Origin: Croceimicrobium sp965279135
Lineage (GTDB): Bacteria; Bacteroidota; Bacteroidia; Flavobacteriales; Schleiferiaceae
DNA: 64,000 nt
Direction: 5' to 3'
Assembly: GCA_965279135.1 (NCBI GenBank)
Contig: OZ257133.1
Coordinates: 3,100,001 to 3,164,000 of the forward strand
The position numbers and the translations under genes were made by a program. Below the pieces are notes generated by a model. It was given only the letters and a program-made list of their open reading frames with translations, made no database searches and had not been told where the DNA came from. Shown piece after piece: positions 46,228 through 55,280 of the stretch (position 1 is its first letter; each line of letters begins with the position of its first letter).

Positions 46228-47586
46228 ATGTCCTGGGACTTTTTGAGCCGTGAGCGTAGCATTGCGGAAAAAGGATACAATCGTTGGTTAGTTCCGCCCG
46301 CAGCATTAGCAATCCATTTGTGCATAGGGCAGATATACGCTTACAGCGTTTTTAATAAGCCGATGTCTCAACTTATTGGTGTTGATCACGCCGCTGCCGG
46401 GGATTGGCCACTTACGACCTTGGGTTGGATATTCTCTATTGCCTTATTTACACTAGGTGCCTCTGCAGCGATTTTTGGACAATGGCTGGAAAGAGTTGGT
46501 CCCAGGAAGGCCATGTTTTATGCGGCACTTTGTTTCGCGGGTGGTTTTTTAGTGGCTTCACTTGGTGTGCATTTACACAACATTTGGTTGGTGTACTTAG
46601 GGCATGGCGTCTTAGGCGGCATAGGCTTGGGTCTCGGTTACATTTCACCGGTATCAACTCTAATGAAATGGTTCCCTGATCGCCCGGGAATGGCTACCGG
46701 AATGGCTATTATGGGTTTTGGTGGTGGGGCCATGATCGCTTCTCCAATGTCGGTGGCATTTATGAATTTCTATTCTTCTGCCACTTCCACCGGGGTGGCC
46801 GAAACATTCTTAACGATGGGCCTCATTTACTTTGTCTTCATGATGTTTGGCGTCTTTACAATTCGTTTGCCCCATCCAGGGTTTAAGGGACCCGAACACA
46901 AAAAGGTCATGCTTCGGAAGAGCTTTGTAGACGCCAATCAAGCGCTTAAAACACCTCAGTTTTACCTGCTATTCACTGTTTTGGGTCTTAATGTTACAGC
47001 CGGTATTGGCGTATTGGGCCAGGCCTCAGTGATGATTCAAGAAATGTTTTCTGTGGAATCACAGTCAGGAGGTATTGTGGTCGGGGCTGCGGCAGCAGGT
47101 GGTTTTGTAGGCTTATTAAGCATCTTCAATATGTTAGGCAGGTTTTTCTGGTCTTCCCTTTCCGATCGATTGGGTCGAAGAAATACCTACAACATATTCT
47201 TTATTCTCGGTGCGATCCTATATGTTTTGGTCCCTTATTCGGGAAGAACTGGGAGTGTAGTGCTATTTGTGATTTGCTTTGCGCTAATCATCAGTATGTA
47301 CGGGGGAGGATTTGCTACTATTCCAGCCTATTTGAAGGATATGTTCGGCGTAAATCAGGTAGGAGCCATTCATGGTCGTTTGCTACTTGCCTGGTCTCTG
47401 GCGGCCATCATAGGACCTGTCCTTATTAACTATATCCGGGCTTATCAGATTAGTGATTTAAAAATGGAACCTGGGGATGCTTACAGCACAACGATGTATA
47501 TAATGGCGGGACTGCTAATTCTGGGATTAATAAGTAATCTTCTGGTTAGACCAGTTGCCTCCAAGCACTTTAAGAAAATAGAATGA
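46228..47586 (+). CDS. OFA-family major facilitator (oxalate/formate antiporter-like)
   Basis: 452 residues with twelve spans. OFA hallmarks are WLVPPAALAIHLCIGQIYAYSVF at the N terminus, the loop 2-3 MFS motif (LERVGPRKAMFYAAL), LGGIGLGLGYISPVSTLMKWFPDRPGMATG and SLSDRLGRRNTYNIF. Members exchange organic anions such as oxalate/formate or take up pyruvate. Its stop codon overlaps, as ATGA, the start of a 35-codon ORF that fits the known MFS small subunit family. Confidence 0.92.
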   Translation: MSWDFLSRERSIAEKGYNRWLVPPAALAIHLCIGQIYAYSVFNKPMSQLIGVDHAAAGDWPLTTLGWIFSIALFTLGASAAIFGQWLERVGPRKAMFYAALCFAGGFLVASLGVHLHNIWLVYLGHGVLGGIGLGLGYISPVSTLMKWFPDRPGMATGMAIMGFGGGAMIASPMSVAFMNFYSSATSTGVAETFLTMGLIYFVFMMFGVFTIRLPHPGFKGPEHKKVMLRKSFVDANQALKTPQFYLLFTVLGLNVTAGIGVLGQASVMIQEMFSVESQSGGIVVGAAAAGGFVGLLSIFNMLGRFFWSSLSDRLGRRNTYNIFFILGAILYVLVPYSGRTGSVVLFVICFALIISMYGGGFATIPAYLKDMFGVNQVGAIHGRLLLAWSLAAIIGPVLINYIRAYQISDLKMEPGDAYSTTMYIMAGLLILGLISNLLVRPVASKHFKKIE

Positions 47587-47690
47587 GAACTAAATTAAAC
47601 ATTGCTCTCTTTTGGTCTTTCGTAGGGATACCACTCCTGTGGGGCATCAGTCAGACTTTGATTAAATCTCTGGCCCTATTTGGAGCCTAA
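47583..47690 (+). CDS. MFS transporter small subunit (35 aa)
   Basis: A 35-residue single-span peptide with core LFWSFVGIPLLWGISQTL. The pattern W-x-x-VGIPL-WG-x-x-x-TL-K is that of the described MFS transporter small subunit, encoded beside OFA-type transporters. It begins with an ATGA overlap on the transporter stop and ends one base before the convergent ribE stop. It probably packs against the large subunit in the membrane; the molecular role is not known to me. Confidence 0.82.
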   Translation: MRTKLNIALFWSFVGIPLLWGISQTLIKSLALFGA

Positions 47691-48284
47691 TTAAAGTCCT
47701 CGGTCAGTCATCATTCGAGCGACATATTTCCCAAGAATATCAAATTCGATATTCACCTTTGTGCCTACCTTAAAGTCTTTAAAATTGGTATGGGCATGCG
47801 TATAAGGAATGATCGCAACGGAGAAATGCTCTGGATCAGAATGCACAACTGTAAGACTTACTCCATTTACGGTAATTGATCCTTTCTCCACCGTAAGGTT
47901 TTCTTTTCCCTTTGGATGTTTGAAAAGATATTCCCAGCTGCCATCCTTTTCTTCAATCTTAAGGCATTCGGCCATCGTATCGACATGTCCTTGCACGATA
48001 TGACCATCATATCGGCCATTAGCCGCCAGACACCTTTCAAGGTTTACTAAATCGCCTAATTGCAGATCACCGAGGTTAGAGCGCTGCAGGGTCTCCTCAA
48101 TCGCAGTTACCGTATAGGCCGGCCCATCGATCTCCACTACGGTTAAGCACACCCCATTATGTGCCAGACTTTGATCAATTCTCAGTTCTGAGCTAAAACT
48201 GCATTCTAAGGTCAGATGTAAATTACTGCCTTCTCGACGTGTCTTTTTTAAAGTGCCGAGACTTTCAATTATTCCTGTAAACAT
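47691..48284 (-). CDS. ribE: Riboflavin synthase, alpha subunit
   Basis: 197 residues. Two lumazine-binding repeats are evident, starting MFTGIIESLGTL (1-~90) and HIVQGHVDTMAECLKI (~95-190). The first repeat has SLAHNGVCLTVV and the second GSITVNGVSLTVV, both with the substrate-binding Gly-Val-x-Leu-Thr. It dismutates 6,7-dimethyl-8-ribityllumazine to riboflavin. It lies 9 bases downstream of a large T9SS cargo gene on the same strand, and its stop abuts the small-subunit gene of the other strand. Confidence 0.97.
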   Translation of the reverse strand: MFTGIIESLGTLKKTRREGSNLHLTLECSFSSELRIDQSLAHNGVCLTVVEIDGPAYTVTAIEETLQRSNLGDLQLGDLVNLERCLAANGRYDGHIVQGHVDTMAECLKIEEKDGSWEYLFKHPKGKENLTVEKGSITVNGVSLTVVHSDPEHFSVAIIPYTHAHTNFKDFKVGTKVNIEFDILGKYVARMMTDRGL

Positions 48285-48293
48285 GTTTGAAGT

Positions 48294-50954
48294 CTATCTG
48301 AATAGATGTACAAAACCGGAAGTGCTTTGTTCAATGGATGGGCCAATGCTTTCAGCCGTATAGCGGCAAACGTAGTAATACACTCCATCCGGAGCTAAAC
48401 CACCCGTGCTTTGAACGGTGCCATCCCAACCATTATTTGCAAAATCATCCAGATCATTGCTTTGATAAATTAAATTGCCCCAGCGACTGTAAATCTCAAT
48501 TTCCAGGGAAGCGACTTGTTCGATTTCAATGGGTAGGAAAGCCTCATTAATTCCATCAGCATTTGGTGTAAACACATTGGGGAAGCTAATGGTAAAGCAA
48601 CTCTCAATACAGAGTTCCTCACTAAAGGCGCTTTCGTTAGCGACACCACCGGGGTCTTGATCCGCATCATCTACAGCAGTAATTGCATAACAACCGAATA
48701 TGGAACCATCACTTACGAACCGAATGGTAGAATCTCCCCGGGTGGGAATACTTAGGAAGGGAGTGTCGCCAAAGCTTCCCTCACCGGTTCGGAAGTAGAT
48801 ATTGATGCGGCTTACATCGTTCCTGCAGTCGGCTCCTTGTCCTAGTCGCCAGGAGAAGTATATGGTATCTGGACAAACATTGCTAAGAGCAAATTGAGGA
48901 ACGCAAGGTGCGGTAGTATCTCGCGCAATGCCACATGCAATTTGACTGCGATTTACTAAGGGTCGTGGCAGAGAATCACTCGCGGTATATCTGCCGTAGG
49001 ATTCTGCGTAATAACAATATTCCTGGCCGTTTACTCTTCCGGTATCCGTAAATTCGGGAGTGAAGCTTTCTGCTATACTATCAAAGTTACCTGAGCCAGT
49101 AGGCTCTTCGCGATAAATGACAAACCTTTCATTTTGCCATGGGGTATCAAAATCGAAGTCTAAATCGATGCTTTGATCTGCCCCTGTAGCAATTGTATAA
49201 ACGGAACTCGCTTCGGAGGTAGAGCCCACAAAATCTAAATTAGGTCCGGCATAAACGTCCAGTCGGTACTCGTATGGATTGTTCTCCGTATCTAAATTAG
49301 TATGGTTAAAACTACCCGCATCGAGATTATTGGCAGTGGAAAGCTGTATGTAGGTTCCATTGTCTTTTTCACGTCCCCAAAGTTCAAGACGATAAGGGGG
49401 AGGATAGAGCGTACTGTCGAATTCGGGAGCTTCAATCCATTCTACAGCAATGTTCCCGGTGTTAGGATTAGTACTCTCTACATCCACTTTAGTGAATAAG
49501 GGCAGACTTAAAGGTAGTGAAGCACAAAACTCCTCACTAGCATAGCTAAGAGCTTCATCTTCAAAATAAGCTACCACCATATAGCAATACTCCTTACCGA
49601 TTTCGATATCATTGGAATCGAGATAGGTGATAGTATTAACATCATTAATAGAATCAAGGAATTCATAGCCGGTATAGGCTGGCACTCCAGTTTCACAGTT
49701 GCCGGGAACAAAGCCATATTGGGCTTCTCTTCGATAAAGCATATACCCTTCAGCTTGTCCGCATATGGATCGATCCCAATCCAACCTTAGATAAAAACCT
49801 TCTGGTTGAGCGCTTGGATTGCGCGGTGCCGGAGCAATAACCGTAATTTCGGTGGTATAGATGTCGCTTAGGGCGATGTCATTTGGATCAGAAGGGATAT
49901 CTGTGGCTTTAAAGCTTACCTGATAGGGCTGACGACGGACATGAAAACAGCGAGTATTCCAATTAAAAAAGCCGGTCACTGGTTCCGGTCCGGTGACATC
50001 CGGAAAAGTGGCGGTGGGTGTAGGAACCACAAATGGTCCACCGAAGGCACTCAGGGTGACATTATCACCATCAATATCGGTGGCACTAACACTAAAGTTT
50101 AAGCTAGTTCCGGCTTCTACACAGAAGGGTCCAACCGGGTTTACCATAGGAGGGTTATTCCCGCAATCCTCTATATCTATCTGAAGATCCCTCGTTACAT
50201 ACCCAATTCGCACGTAACGACCCTGATAGTTTTTCCTAAACTCAATAACCTCAAAAGCAAAGTTGTATTGACCCACATTTCGAGGAACATCCCAATAAAG
50301 AAGCCCCGTTAAAGGATCAATCTTAACCGAATCCTGCACATATTGAGGATCGTAAATGGTTTGAATAGGATCTCCATTCTGAGCTCTGGATAAAACCAAT
50401 CGATAAGCCAGAGAATCTCCATCCGGATCAAAAGCTCCACCATTGTGTTCAAATCGTTTTCCTACACAGCCTCTTTCCACCGGTGGGTTAGTGAATATCG
50501 GAGAACTATTAGTGCCCAAACTAGGAGAAATGAAGAGTTCTGATTCAATGTAAAATGGAACCTGATCTGAGTTTACAATATTGCTAATACCTGCATTTCG
50601 GTTCCGGTCCTCCATTACAATGGTATAGATTCCAGGCGCATCGTAGGTATGAGTGCCGATGTAAATGTTCTTTCGAATCTGATTTAGTGGATCTATTATT
50701 TCTCCGTCGCGAGCACGGGCACAAACGATACTAGGTCCGTTAGAGCGAGCAAGTGTATCTCCATCTCCATCTCCCCAACTAATTGTCAATTCACATCGAT
50801 CCGCACATAGTTGACAGGATCTGGTGTAAGTGGTGATCGTCACTTCGTAGGTAAGCCCATTAATCCAGCGATAGGTTATTTCACCTGCCCGGTTGTGGGT
50901 AGCCTGAAGTGCCAGACTGGAAAAAAGAAAAAATAGCAGTAGGCCTCTTTTCAT
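48294..50954 (-). CDS. Secreted T9SS type B cargo with GEI-YRW N-terminal domain
   Basis: 886 residues from ATG 50954; the in-frame codon at 50990 would put a basic leader before the signal peptide KRGLLLFFLFSSLALQATH. The N-terminal domain has THNRAGEITYRW and a DPDGDSLAYRL motif. Several FN3-like beta domains follow (about 370-790). The C-terminal ~85 residues are a gliding-motility-associated (type B) sorting domain: FPNVFTPNADGINEAFLP, IEIYSRWGNLIY, NGWDG and DGVYYYVCRYT. It is expected to be exported by the type IX system and kept at the surface. It shares its design with the three paralogues at 58-64 kb. Confidence 0.88.
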   Translation of the reverse strand: MKRGLLLFFLFSSLALQATHNRAGEITYRWINGLTYEVTITTYTRSCQLCADRCELTISWGDGDGDTLARSNGPSIVCARARDGEIIDPLNQIRKNIYIGTHTYDAPGIYTIVMEDRNRNAGISNIVNSDQVPFYIESELFISPSLGTNSSPIFTNPPVERGCVGKRFEHNGGAFDPDGDSLAYRLVLSRAQNGDPIQTIYDPQYVQDSVKIDPLTGLLYWDVPRNVGQYNFAFEVIEFRKNYQGRYVRIGYVTRDLQIDIEDCGNNPPMVNPVGPFCVEAGTSLNFSVSATDIDGDNVTLSAFGGPFVVPTPTATFPDVTGPEPVTGFFNWNTRCFHVRRQPYQVSFKATDIPSDPNDIALSDIYTTEITVIAPAPRNPSAQPEGFYLRLDWDRSICGQAEGYMLYRREAQYGFVPGNCETGVPAYTGYEFLDSINDVNTITYLDSNDIEIGKEYCYMVVAYFEDEALSYASEEFCASLPLSLPLFTKVDVESTNPNTGNIAVEWIEAPEFDSTLYPPPYRLELWGREKDNGTYIQLSTANNLDAGSFNHTNLDTENNPYEYRLDVYAGPNLDFVGSTSEASSVYTIATGADQSIDLDFDFDTPWQNERFVIYREEPTGSGNFDSIAESFTPEFTDTGRVNGQEYCYYAESYGRYTASDSLPRPLVNRSQIACGIARDTTAPCVPQFALSNVCPDTIYFSWRLGQGADCRNDVSRINIYFRTGEGSFGDTPFLSIPTRGDSTIRFVSDGSIFGCYAITAVDDADQDPGGVANESAFSEELCIESCFTISFPNVFTPNADGINEAFLPIEIEQVASLEIEIYSRWGNLIYQSNDLDDFANNGWDGTVQSTGGLAPDGVYYYVCRYTAESIGPSIEQSTSGFVHLFR

Positions 50955-51042
50955 ATCATGGATTATCCTCCTCGGATATATAACGATCAAATGCCTCTTT
51001 TGTGTTGGGCGGATAGGTTTATTTTAAAGGCTTTTGAATTGG

Positions 51043-51050
51043 TAACTTTG
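51043..51050 (+). promoter_or_regulatory. -7 promoter element for the leucyl aminopeptidase-pdxA unit
   Basis: TAACTTTG matches TAnnTTTG, 19 bases before the ATG at 51070. Confidence 0.55.
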
Positions 51051-51069
51051 CTCAAATTTAAAGATTCTT

Positions 51070-52470
51070 ATGTTGAATTTTAGTCTTGCGAATACCGACG
51101 CAACTTTCGATCATAAAATATACCTACTTAATCACCCTGAAGAAGCCGCAAAACTGGATCTCAATGAATCCGAATTAGCATATATCAATAGCGAAATCGA
51201 AGCTGGAAAACATGTAAGTCTTAGTCGTAAACCTGGCATTAGCGTTGCCTGCTTACCGGAAGGAGATAATTACAAATCCTGGGAGAAATCTCGTTTAATG
51301 GCCACTAAGATTGCCAAGGCGGTGGAGGCTGAAGAAATACTGGTGATAGCTCAACCCGCCCCAAATGCCATGGCATTTTTAGAAGGTTTGGCCTTAGCAT
51401 CTTATAAGTTTACTAAGTATTTTACAAAGAAGGAACACAAAACTTTGGGTTCCATAAAGCTAGCTTCTGGTTTTACAGAGGCCCACATTCAGGAGCTCAA
51501 TGCGGTGGTTCAGTCAACCTACCTGGCGCGCGACCTGGTGAATGAGCCACTCAGCTATCTTACCGCTAAACAATTAGGCAAAGAGGTAGAAAAGGCAGCG
51601 GAGAAATTTGGTTTCAAAGCCGAGATTCTGAATAAAAAGAAGATTGAGTCCCTTAAAATGGGAGGCTTGCTTGCGGTAAATCGCGGTAGTCAGGATCCAC
51701 CAAGCTTCAGCATACTTGAGTATAAGGGAGAGGGCACAAAGATGGACCAGCCCATTGTACTAGTTGGAAAGGGAGTGGTTTATGATACGGGGGGTTTGAG
51801 TTTGAAGCCCACTCCAAATTCCATGGATTCTATGAAGAGCGACATGGGTGGTGCGGCAGCAGTAATCGGTGCGATCAGTGCCGCCGCTGCCAATAAACTA
51901 CCGATTCATGTAATTGGTTTAGTTCCGGCTACTGATAATCGACCCGGGCTAAATGCTTATGTGCCGGGTGATGTAATTAAAATGTTCGACGGATCAACCG
52001 TAGAGGTATTGAATACCGATGCTGAAGGACGAATGTTATTGGCAGATGCACTGGCTTATGCGAAAAACTATCAACCCAAACTGGTGGTCGATTTGGCAAC
52101 CCTTACAGGTGCGGCCGCCATTGCGATTGGCAAGTATGGGATTGTTGCGATGGGTACCGCTGAGGATGAAGAATTTCGCAGTTTGGAAGACGCAGGAAAT
52201 ATGGCTTATGAGCGCATTGCCCGTTTTCCATTTTGGGATGAGTATGCCGAATTAATGAAATCTAGCATTGCTGATCAAAAGAATATAGGTGGAAGAGAAG
52301 CTGGAGCCATTACTGCGGGTAAGTTTCTGGAGAAATTCACCGATTATCCCTGGATACATCTCGATATAGCTGGCCCCGCTTTTCTGAGTGCGGCAGATCA
52401 TTACCGTACTGAAGGTGGAACGGGAACCGGCGTTCGTTTGATCTATAATTTCTTAAAATCGAAGGCATGA
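51070..52470 (+). CDS. Leucyl aminopeptidase, family M17
   Basis: 466 residues, cytoplasmic. The N-terminal domain (to ~150) is divergent. The C-terminal catalytic domain has VGKGVVYDTGGLSLKP with the metal-binding Lys and Asp, MKSDMGGAAAV and the signature NTDAEGRMLLADAL, which supplies Asp/Glu ligands and the catalytic Arg. It releases N-terminal residues from peptides. The stop codon overlaps the pdxA start as ATGA, so the genes are translationally coupled. Confidence 0.93.
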   Translation: MLNFSLANTDATFDHKIYLLNHPEEAAKLDLNESELAYINSEIEAGKHVSLSRKPGISVACLPEGDNYKSWEKSRLMATKIAKAVEAEEILVIAQPAPNAMAFLEGLALASYKFTKYFTKKEHKTLGSIKLASGFTEAHIQELNAVVQSTYLARDLVNEPLSYLTAKQLGKEVEKAAEKFGFKAEILNKKKIESLKMGGLLAVNRGSQDPPSFSILEYKGEGTKMDQPIVLVGKGVVYDTGGLSLKPTPNSMDSMKSDMGGAAAVIGAISAAAANKLPIHVIGLVPATDNRPGLNAYVPGDVIKMFDGSTVEVLNTDAEGRMLLADALAYAKNYQPKLVVDLATLTGAAAIAIGKYGIVAMGTAEDEEFRSLEDAGNMAYERIARFPFWDEYAELMKSSIADQKNIGGREAGAITAGKFLEKFTDYPWIHLDIAGPAFLSAADHYRTEGGTGTGVRLIYNFLKSKA

Positions 52471-53516
52471 GCGATGGAACCTTACCGCGTATTGGGATCA
52501 GTATAGGTGATCTCAATGGGGTGGGCATGGAATTGATTATGAAGACTTTCTCGGAACCAGATATGCTGAGTCTTTGCACTCCGGTTGTATTTGGTTCAAC
52601 TAAAGTGGCTTCTTATCATCGGAATGCCTTAGACATGCGTGATTTTAACTTCAACATTGTTCCCTCCGCGGATCAAGCAGTAGAAGGTAAAGCCAACCTG
52701 GTTAACTGCTGGAAGGAAGAGGTTAAAATGGAGTTTGGGAAAGTAGATACAGAAGTAGGGGCTTATGCAATTAAAAGCTTAGAAGCGGCCTGCGATGCTA
52801 TGGATTCTGGAGCTATTGATGCCCTTGTTACCGCTCCGATTCACAAGGAGAGTATTCAAAGCAGCGAGTTTGGCTTTTCAGGTCATACCGACTATTTGGA
52901 AAGTAGGTATCAAAGTAAGGCGACCATGTTTTTTCTTTCCGAAGAGTTGAGATTAGCATTGGCGACAGTGCATATTCCAATCGCCAAAGTGGCGGATAGA
53001 ATCAGTTCTAAATTGGTAGAACAGAAGATTCTCTCCATTCATCAAAGCTTAAAAACAGATTTTCATCTGCCGAAAGGGAGGATAGCGGTTCTTGCTCTGA
53101 ATCCACATGCAGGAGATAAAGGTGTAATAGGAAAGGAAGACCAGGAAATTGTTATTCCAGGAATTGAGAAGGCCAAAGAGGCGGGTGCCCTTGCATTTGG
53201 ACCTTTTCCTGCGGATAGTTTCTTTGGATCTAGTATGCATAAATCCTTTGATGCAGTTATTGCAATGTATCACGATCAAGGATTAGTGGCCTTTAAGAGC
53301 CTTACTTTCGGCGAAGGGGTGAACTACTCTGCCGGTTTACCAATTATCCGAACCAGCCCCGATCACGGCACCGCCTTCGACATTGCTGGTCAAGGGGTAG
53401 CAAACACGGGGTCTTTTCGAGCGGCGGTTTATGGGGCTATTGATTTATACCGGGCAAGAAAGGGGACGGCAGAAATGACAGCCAATCCCCTAAAAATCAA
53501 AGGCAAAAAAAAGTAA
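52467..53516 (+). CDS. pdxA: 4-hydroxythreonine-4-phosphate dehydrogenase
   Basis: 349 residues. The typical start is PRIGISIGDLNGVGMELIMK. Metal and substrate motifs are visible: APIHKESIQ, SGHTDYLE (His), NPHAGDKGVIG, AMYHDQGLVAFK (His) and RTSPDHGTAFDIAGQG (His). The enzyme oxidises 4-phosphohydroxy-threonine in pyridoxal-phosphate synthesis. It is coupled to the aminopeptidase gene and followed by yceD, which has its own promoter. Confidence 0.96.
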   Translation: MSDGTLPRIGISIGDLNGVGMELIMKTFSEPDMLSLCTPVVFGSTKVASYHRNALDMRDFNFNIVPSADQAVEGKANLVNCWKEEVKMEFGKVDTEVGAYAIKSLEAACDAMDSGAIDALVTAPIHKESIQSSEFGFSGHTDYLESRYQSKATMFFLSEELRLALATVHIPIAKVADRISSKLVEQKILSIHQSLKTDFHLPKGRIAVLALNPHAGDKGVIGKEDQEIVIPGIEKAKEAGALAFGPFPADSFFGSSMHKSFDAVIAMYHDQGLVAFKSLTFGEGVNYSAGLPIIRTSPDHGTAFDIAGQGVANTGSFRAAVYGAIDLYRARKGTAEMTANPLKIKGKKK

Positions 53517-53544
53517 GATGCCTTTGTGGCTGATGAAAAATTTA

Positions 53545-53552
53545 TACATTTG
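53545..53552 (+). promoter_or_regulatory. -7 promoter element of the yceD-rpmF unit
   Basis: TACATTTG, full TAnnTTTG match, 21 bases before ATG 53574. It lies downstream of an in-frame GTG at 53526 and therefore favours the ATG at 53574. Confidence 0.6.
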
Positions 53553-53573
53553 CGCTCCCTAAAAAAACAGGCC

Positions 53574-54110
53574 ATGGAGAAGAGGATCAAAGACTTTGAG
53601 ATTTCTTTCGCTGGTTTGAAACTAGGGGAACATCAATTTGATTTTCAGATTGGTGAACCGTTCTTTGAAGCATTCAACTATCAGGATTTCGAGAAAGCGG
53701 AATTGAGAGGAGAAATGCAGATGCTGAAAAGAGAAACGCAGATGGCCTTGCAACTAAGGTTGGAAGGAAGAGTTTGGGTTCCTTGCGATTTAACCAATGA
53801 AAAGTTTTGGCTAGATCTTTCGGCAGAAGCAGAATTGATGGTGAAGTTTGGAGAGGAATTCGACGATTCAGAAGAGGATCTTTTAATTCTACCTCACGGT
53901 GCTCATCGATTTAACATTGCACAATACTTCTATGAAATGGCAGTATTGGCGAGACCGCTTAAAATTGTGCATCCAGATGTTGAAGCTGGGAAAAAAGGCC
54001 AGGAGATACTAGATCGCCTGGAAGCTTTGAGCCCTGAAGAACCGGACCAAAGTGAAGACAATGAGGATACCGATCCTCGCTGGGATAAATTAAAGGACTT
54101 ATTGAACTAA
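53574..54110 (+). CDS. YceD-like protein (DUF177)
   Basis: 178 residues from ATG 53574. The DUF177 pattern is seen in RLEGRVWVPCDLTNEKFWLDLSAEAELMVKF and in the acidic C terminus (SPEEPDQSEDNEDTDPRWDKLKDLLN). The gene is the usual neighbour of rpmF, and 10 bases separate them. In other bacteria YceD is linked to 23S rRNA metabolism and ribosome assembly; the usual Cys pairs are reduced here to one. Fit by family and context is strong, molecular function is not settled. Confidence 0.88.
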   Translation: MEKRIKDFEISFAGLKLGEHQFDFQIGEPFFEAFNYQDFEKAELRGEMQMLKRETQMALQLRLEGRVWVPCDLTNEKFWLDLSAEAELMVKFGEEFDDSEEDLLILPHGAHRFNIAQYFYEMAVLARPLKIVHPDVEAGKKGQEILDRLEALSPEEPDQSEDNEDTDPRWDKLKDLLN

Positions 54111-54120
54111 ATTTAAGAAG

Positions 54121-54315
54121 ATGGCGCATCCTAAACGCAGACAAAGTACGACTCGCCGCGATAAGAGAAGAACCCACTACAAAGCTACTGAGCCAACTGT
54201 TGCAGTTTGTGGGGTAACAGGAGAAGCTCACCTTTATCACCGTGCCTATTGGCATGAAGGAAAGCTTTACTACAAGGGTAAAGTGGTGATGGAAAAAGAC
54301 GAGGCAGCAGCTTAA
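54121..54315 (+). CDS. rpmF: 50S ribosomal protein L32
   Basis: 64 residues starting MAHPKRRQSTTRRDKRRTHY, the L32 hallmark. The central segment PTVAVCGVTGEAHLYHRAYW keeps only one of the Cys residues of the zinc-binding form, so this is a zinc-independent (C-) L32. It belongs to the large subunit near the peptidyl-transferase centre. It is followed 25 bases later by a hairpin with a T-tract that ends on the plsX start codon. Confidence 0.97.
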   Translation: MAHPKRRQSTTRRDKRRTHYKATEPTVAVCGVTGEAHLYHRAYWHEGKLYYKGKVVMEKDEAAA

Positions 54316-54340
54316 TATCTGCGGCATCGGAATAGCATTT

Positions 54341-54369
54341 AAAGGCAGTCCTAGAGTCTGCCTTTTTTT
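54341..54369 (+). terminator. Hairpin with T-tract abutting the plsX start codon
   Basis: AAAGGCAG pairs with CTGCCTTT around a 9-base loop and is followed by T residues up to position 54369; the ATG of plsX starts at 54370. It could terminate yceD-rpmF transcription or act as an attenuator of plsX expression, since it covers the ribosome-binding region. Confidence 0.7.
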
Positions 54370-55269
54370 ATGACCAGAATTGGCATTGACATAAGAGGGG
54401 GCGATAAGGCTCCGGAAGTGGTTTGGGAAGGGCTTTTTGAGGCATTACCTCAATTGGGCTCAGATACTGAAATCCATCTTTATGGACTCGAGGAAGATTT
54501 CCATAATGGGGATGAACGCTTTGTAAAACATAGTTGTTCCCAGTGGATCAGTATGGGAGAACATCCTGTCAAGGCCCTTCAACAAAAACAAGATTCAAGT
54601 CTGGTTCGTGGAATCATCGACCTCGCAAAAGGCAATATTGACAGCTTTGCGACTGCAGGGCATAGTGGTGCTTTAATGGTAGCCTCTATGCAAATGCTGG
54701 GCCTACAGGACGGAATTAGCCGACCTGCGGTAGTTTCTCTTTTCCCTCGATTAGATGGCTCCCGGATTGCTGTACTTGATGTAGGTATTAACGTGGATCT
54801 TAAGCCTGAGCAGTTTCTAGAGTTCGCTCGCTTGGGTAAGGACTACGCGAAAGCAGTAATGGGCATTTCATCTCCTTCGGTTGCCCTTCTTAATACAGGC
54901 TCGGAATCCTCGAAGGGAAATATGCTCTATAAGAAGGCCCATGAACTATTAAGCGAGGGTGAGCCAGCCTTTTCAGGGAACCTTGAAGCACGGGAGTTTT
55001 TCCAATCTAAAGTGGATGTGCTTCTTTGTGATGGATTTACCGGAAACATTCTCCTAAAACATACCGAATCCTTCTATAGCCTCAGCAAATCTTTAAAGCT
55101 TGAACATAGCTTTTTAGATCAACTGGATTACGAGGAATATGGGGCTTCACCAATTTTGGGAATTAAAGGAAAAGTGCTCTTAGCACATGGAGCATCAGGC
55201 CCTAAGGCTATAAAAAATATGATATTAAGTGCCGAGTCAATCGCACTTGCTAATTTTGTGCATTCTTAG
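54370..55269 (+). CDS. plsX: Phosphate acyltransferase PlsX
   Basis: 299 residues. Family motifs are IGIDIRGGDKAPEVVWEG (the usual MGGD shows Arg for Met), SAGHSGALMVASMQ-like ATAGHSGALMVAS, and LLCDGFTGNILLKHTES. It converts acyl-ACP into acyl-phosphate for phospholipid synthesis. It is a little shorter than most PlsX. It stands in the standard order rpmF-plsX-fabH. No Shine-Dalgarno sequence is possible in the T-tract directly before the ATG. Confidence 0.95.
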   Translation: MTRIGIDIRGGDKAPEVVWEGLFEALPQLGSDTEIHLYGLEEDFHNGDERFVKHSCSQWISMGEHPVKALQQKQDSSLVRGIIDLAKGNIDSFATAGHSGALMVASMQMLGLQDGISRPAVVSLFPRLDGSRIAVLDVGINVDLKPEQFLEFARLGKDYAKAVMGISSPSVALLNTGSESSKGNMLYKKAHELLSEGEPAFSGNLEAREFFQSKVDVLLCDGFTGNILLKHTESFYSLSKSLKLEHSFLDQLDYEEYGASPILGIKGKVLLAHGASGPKAIKNMILSAESIALANFVHS

Positions 55270-55280
55270 CACCATAAGAT

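Noticed and set aside
53526..53573. GTG start 16 codons upstream of YceD
   Set aside because: The -7 element at 53545-53552 lies within this stretch, so the transcript should begin after it; ATG 53574 fits the family better.
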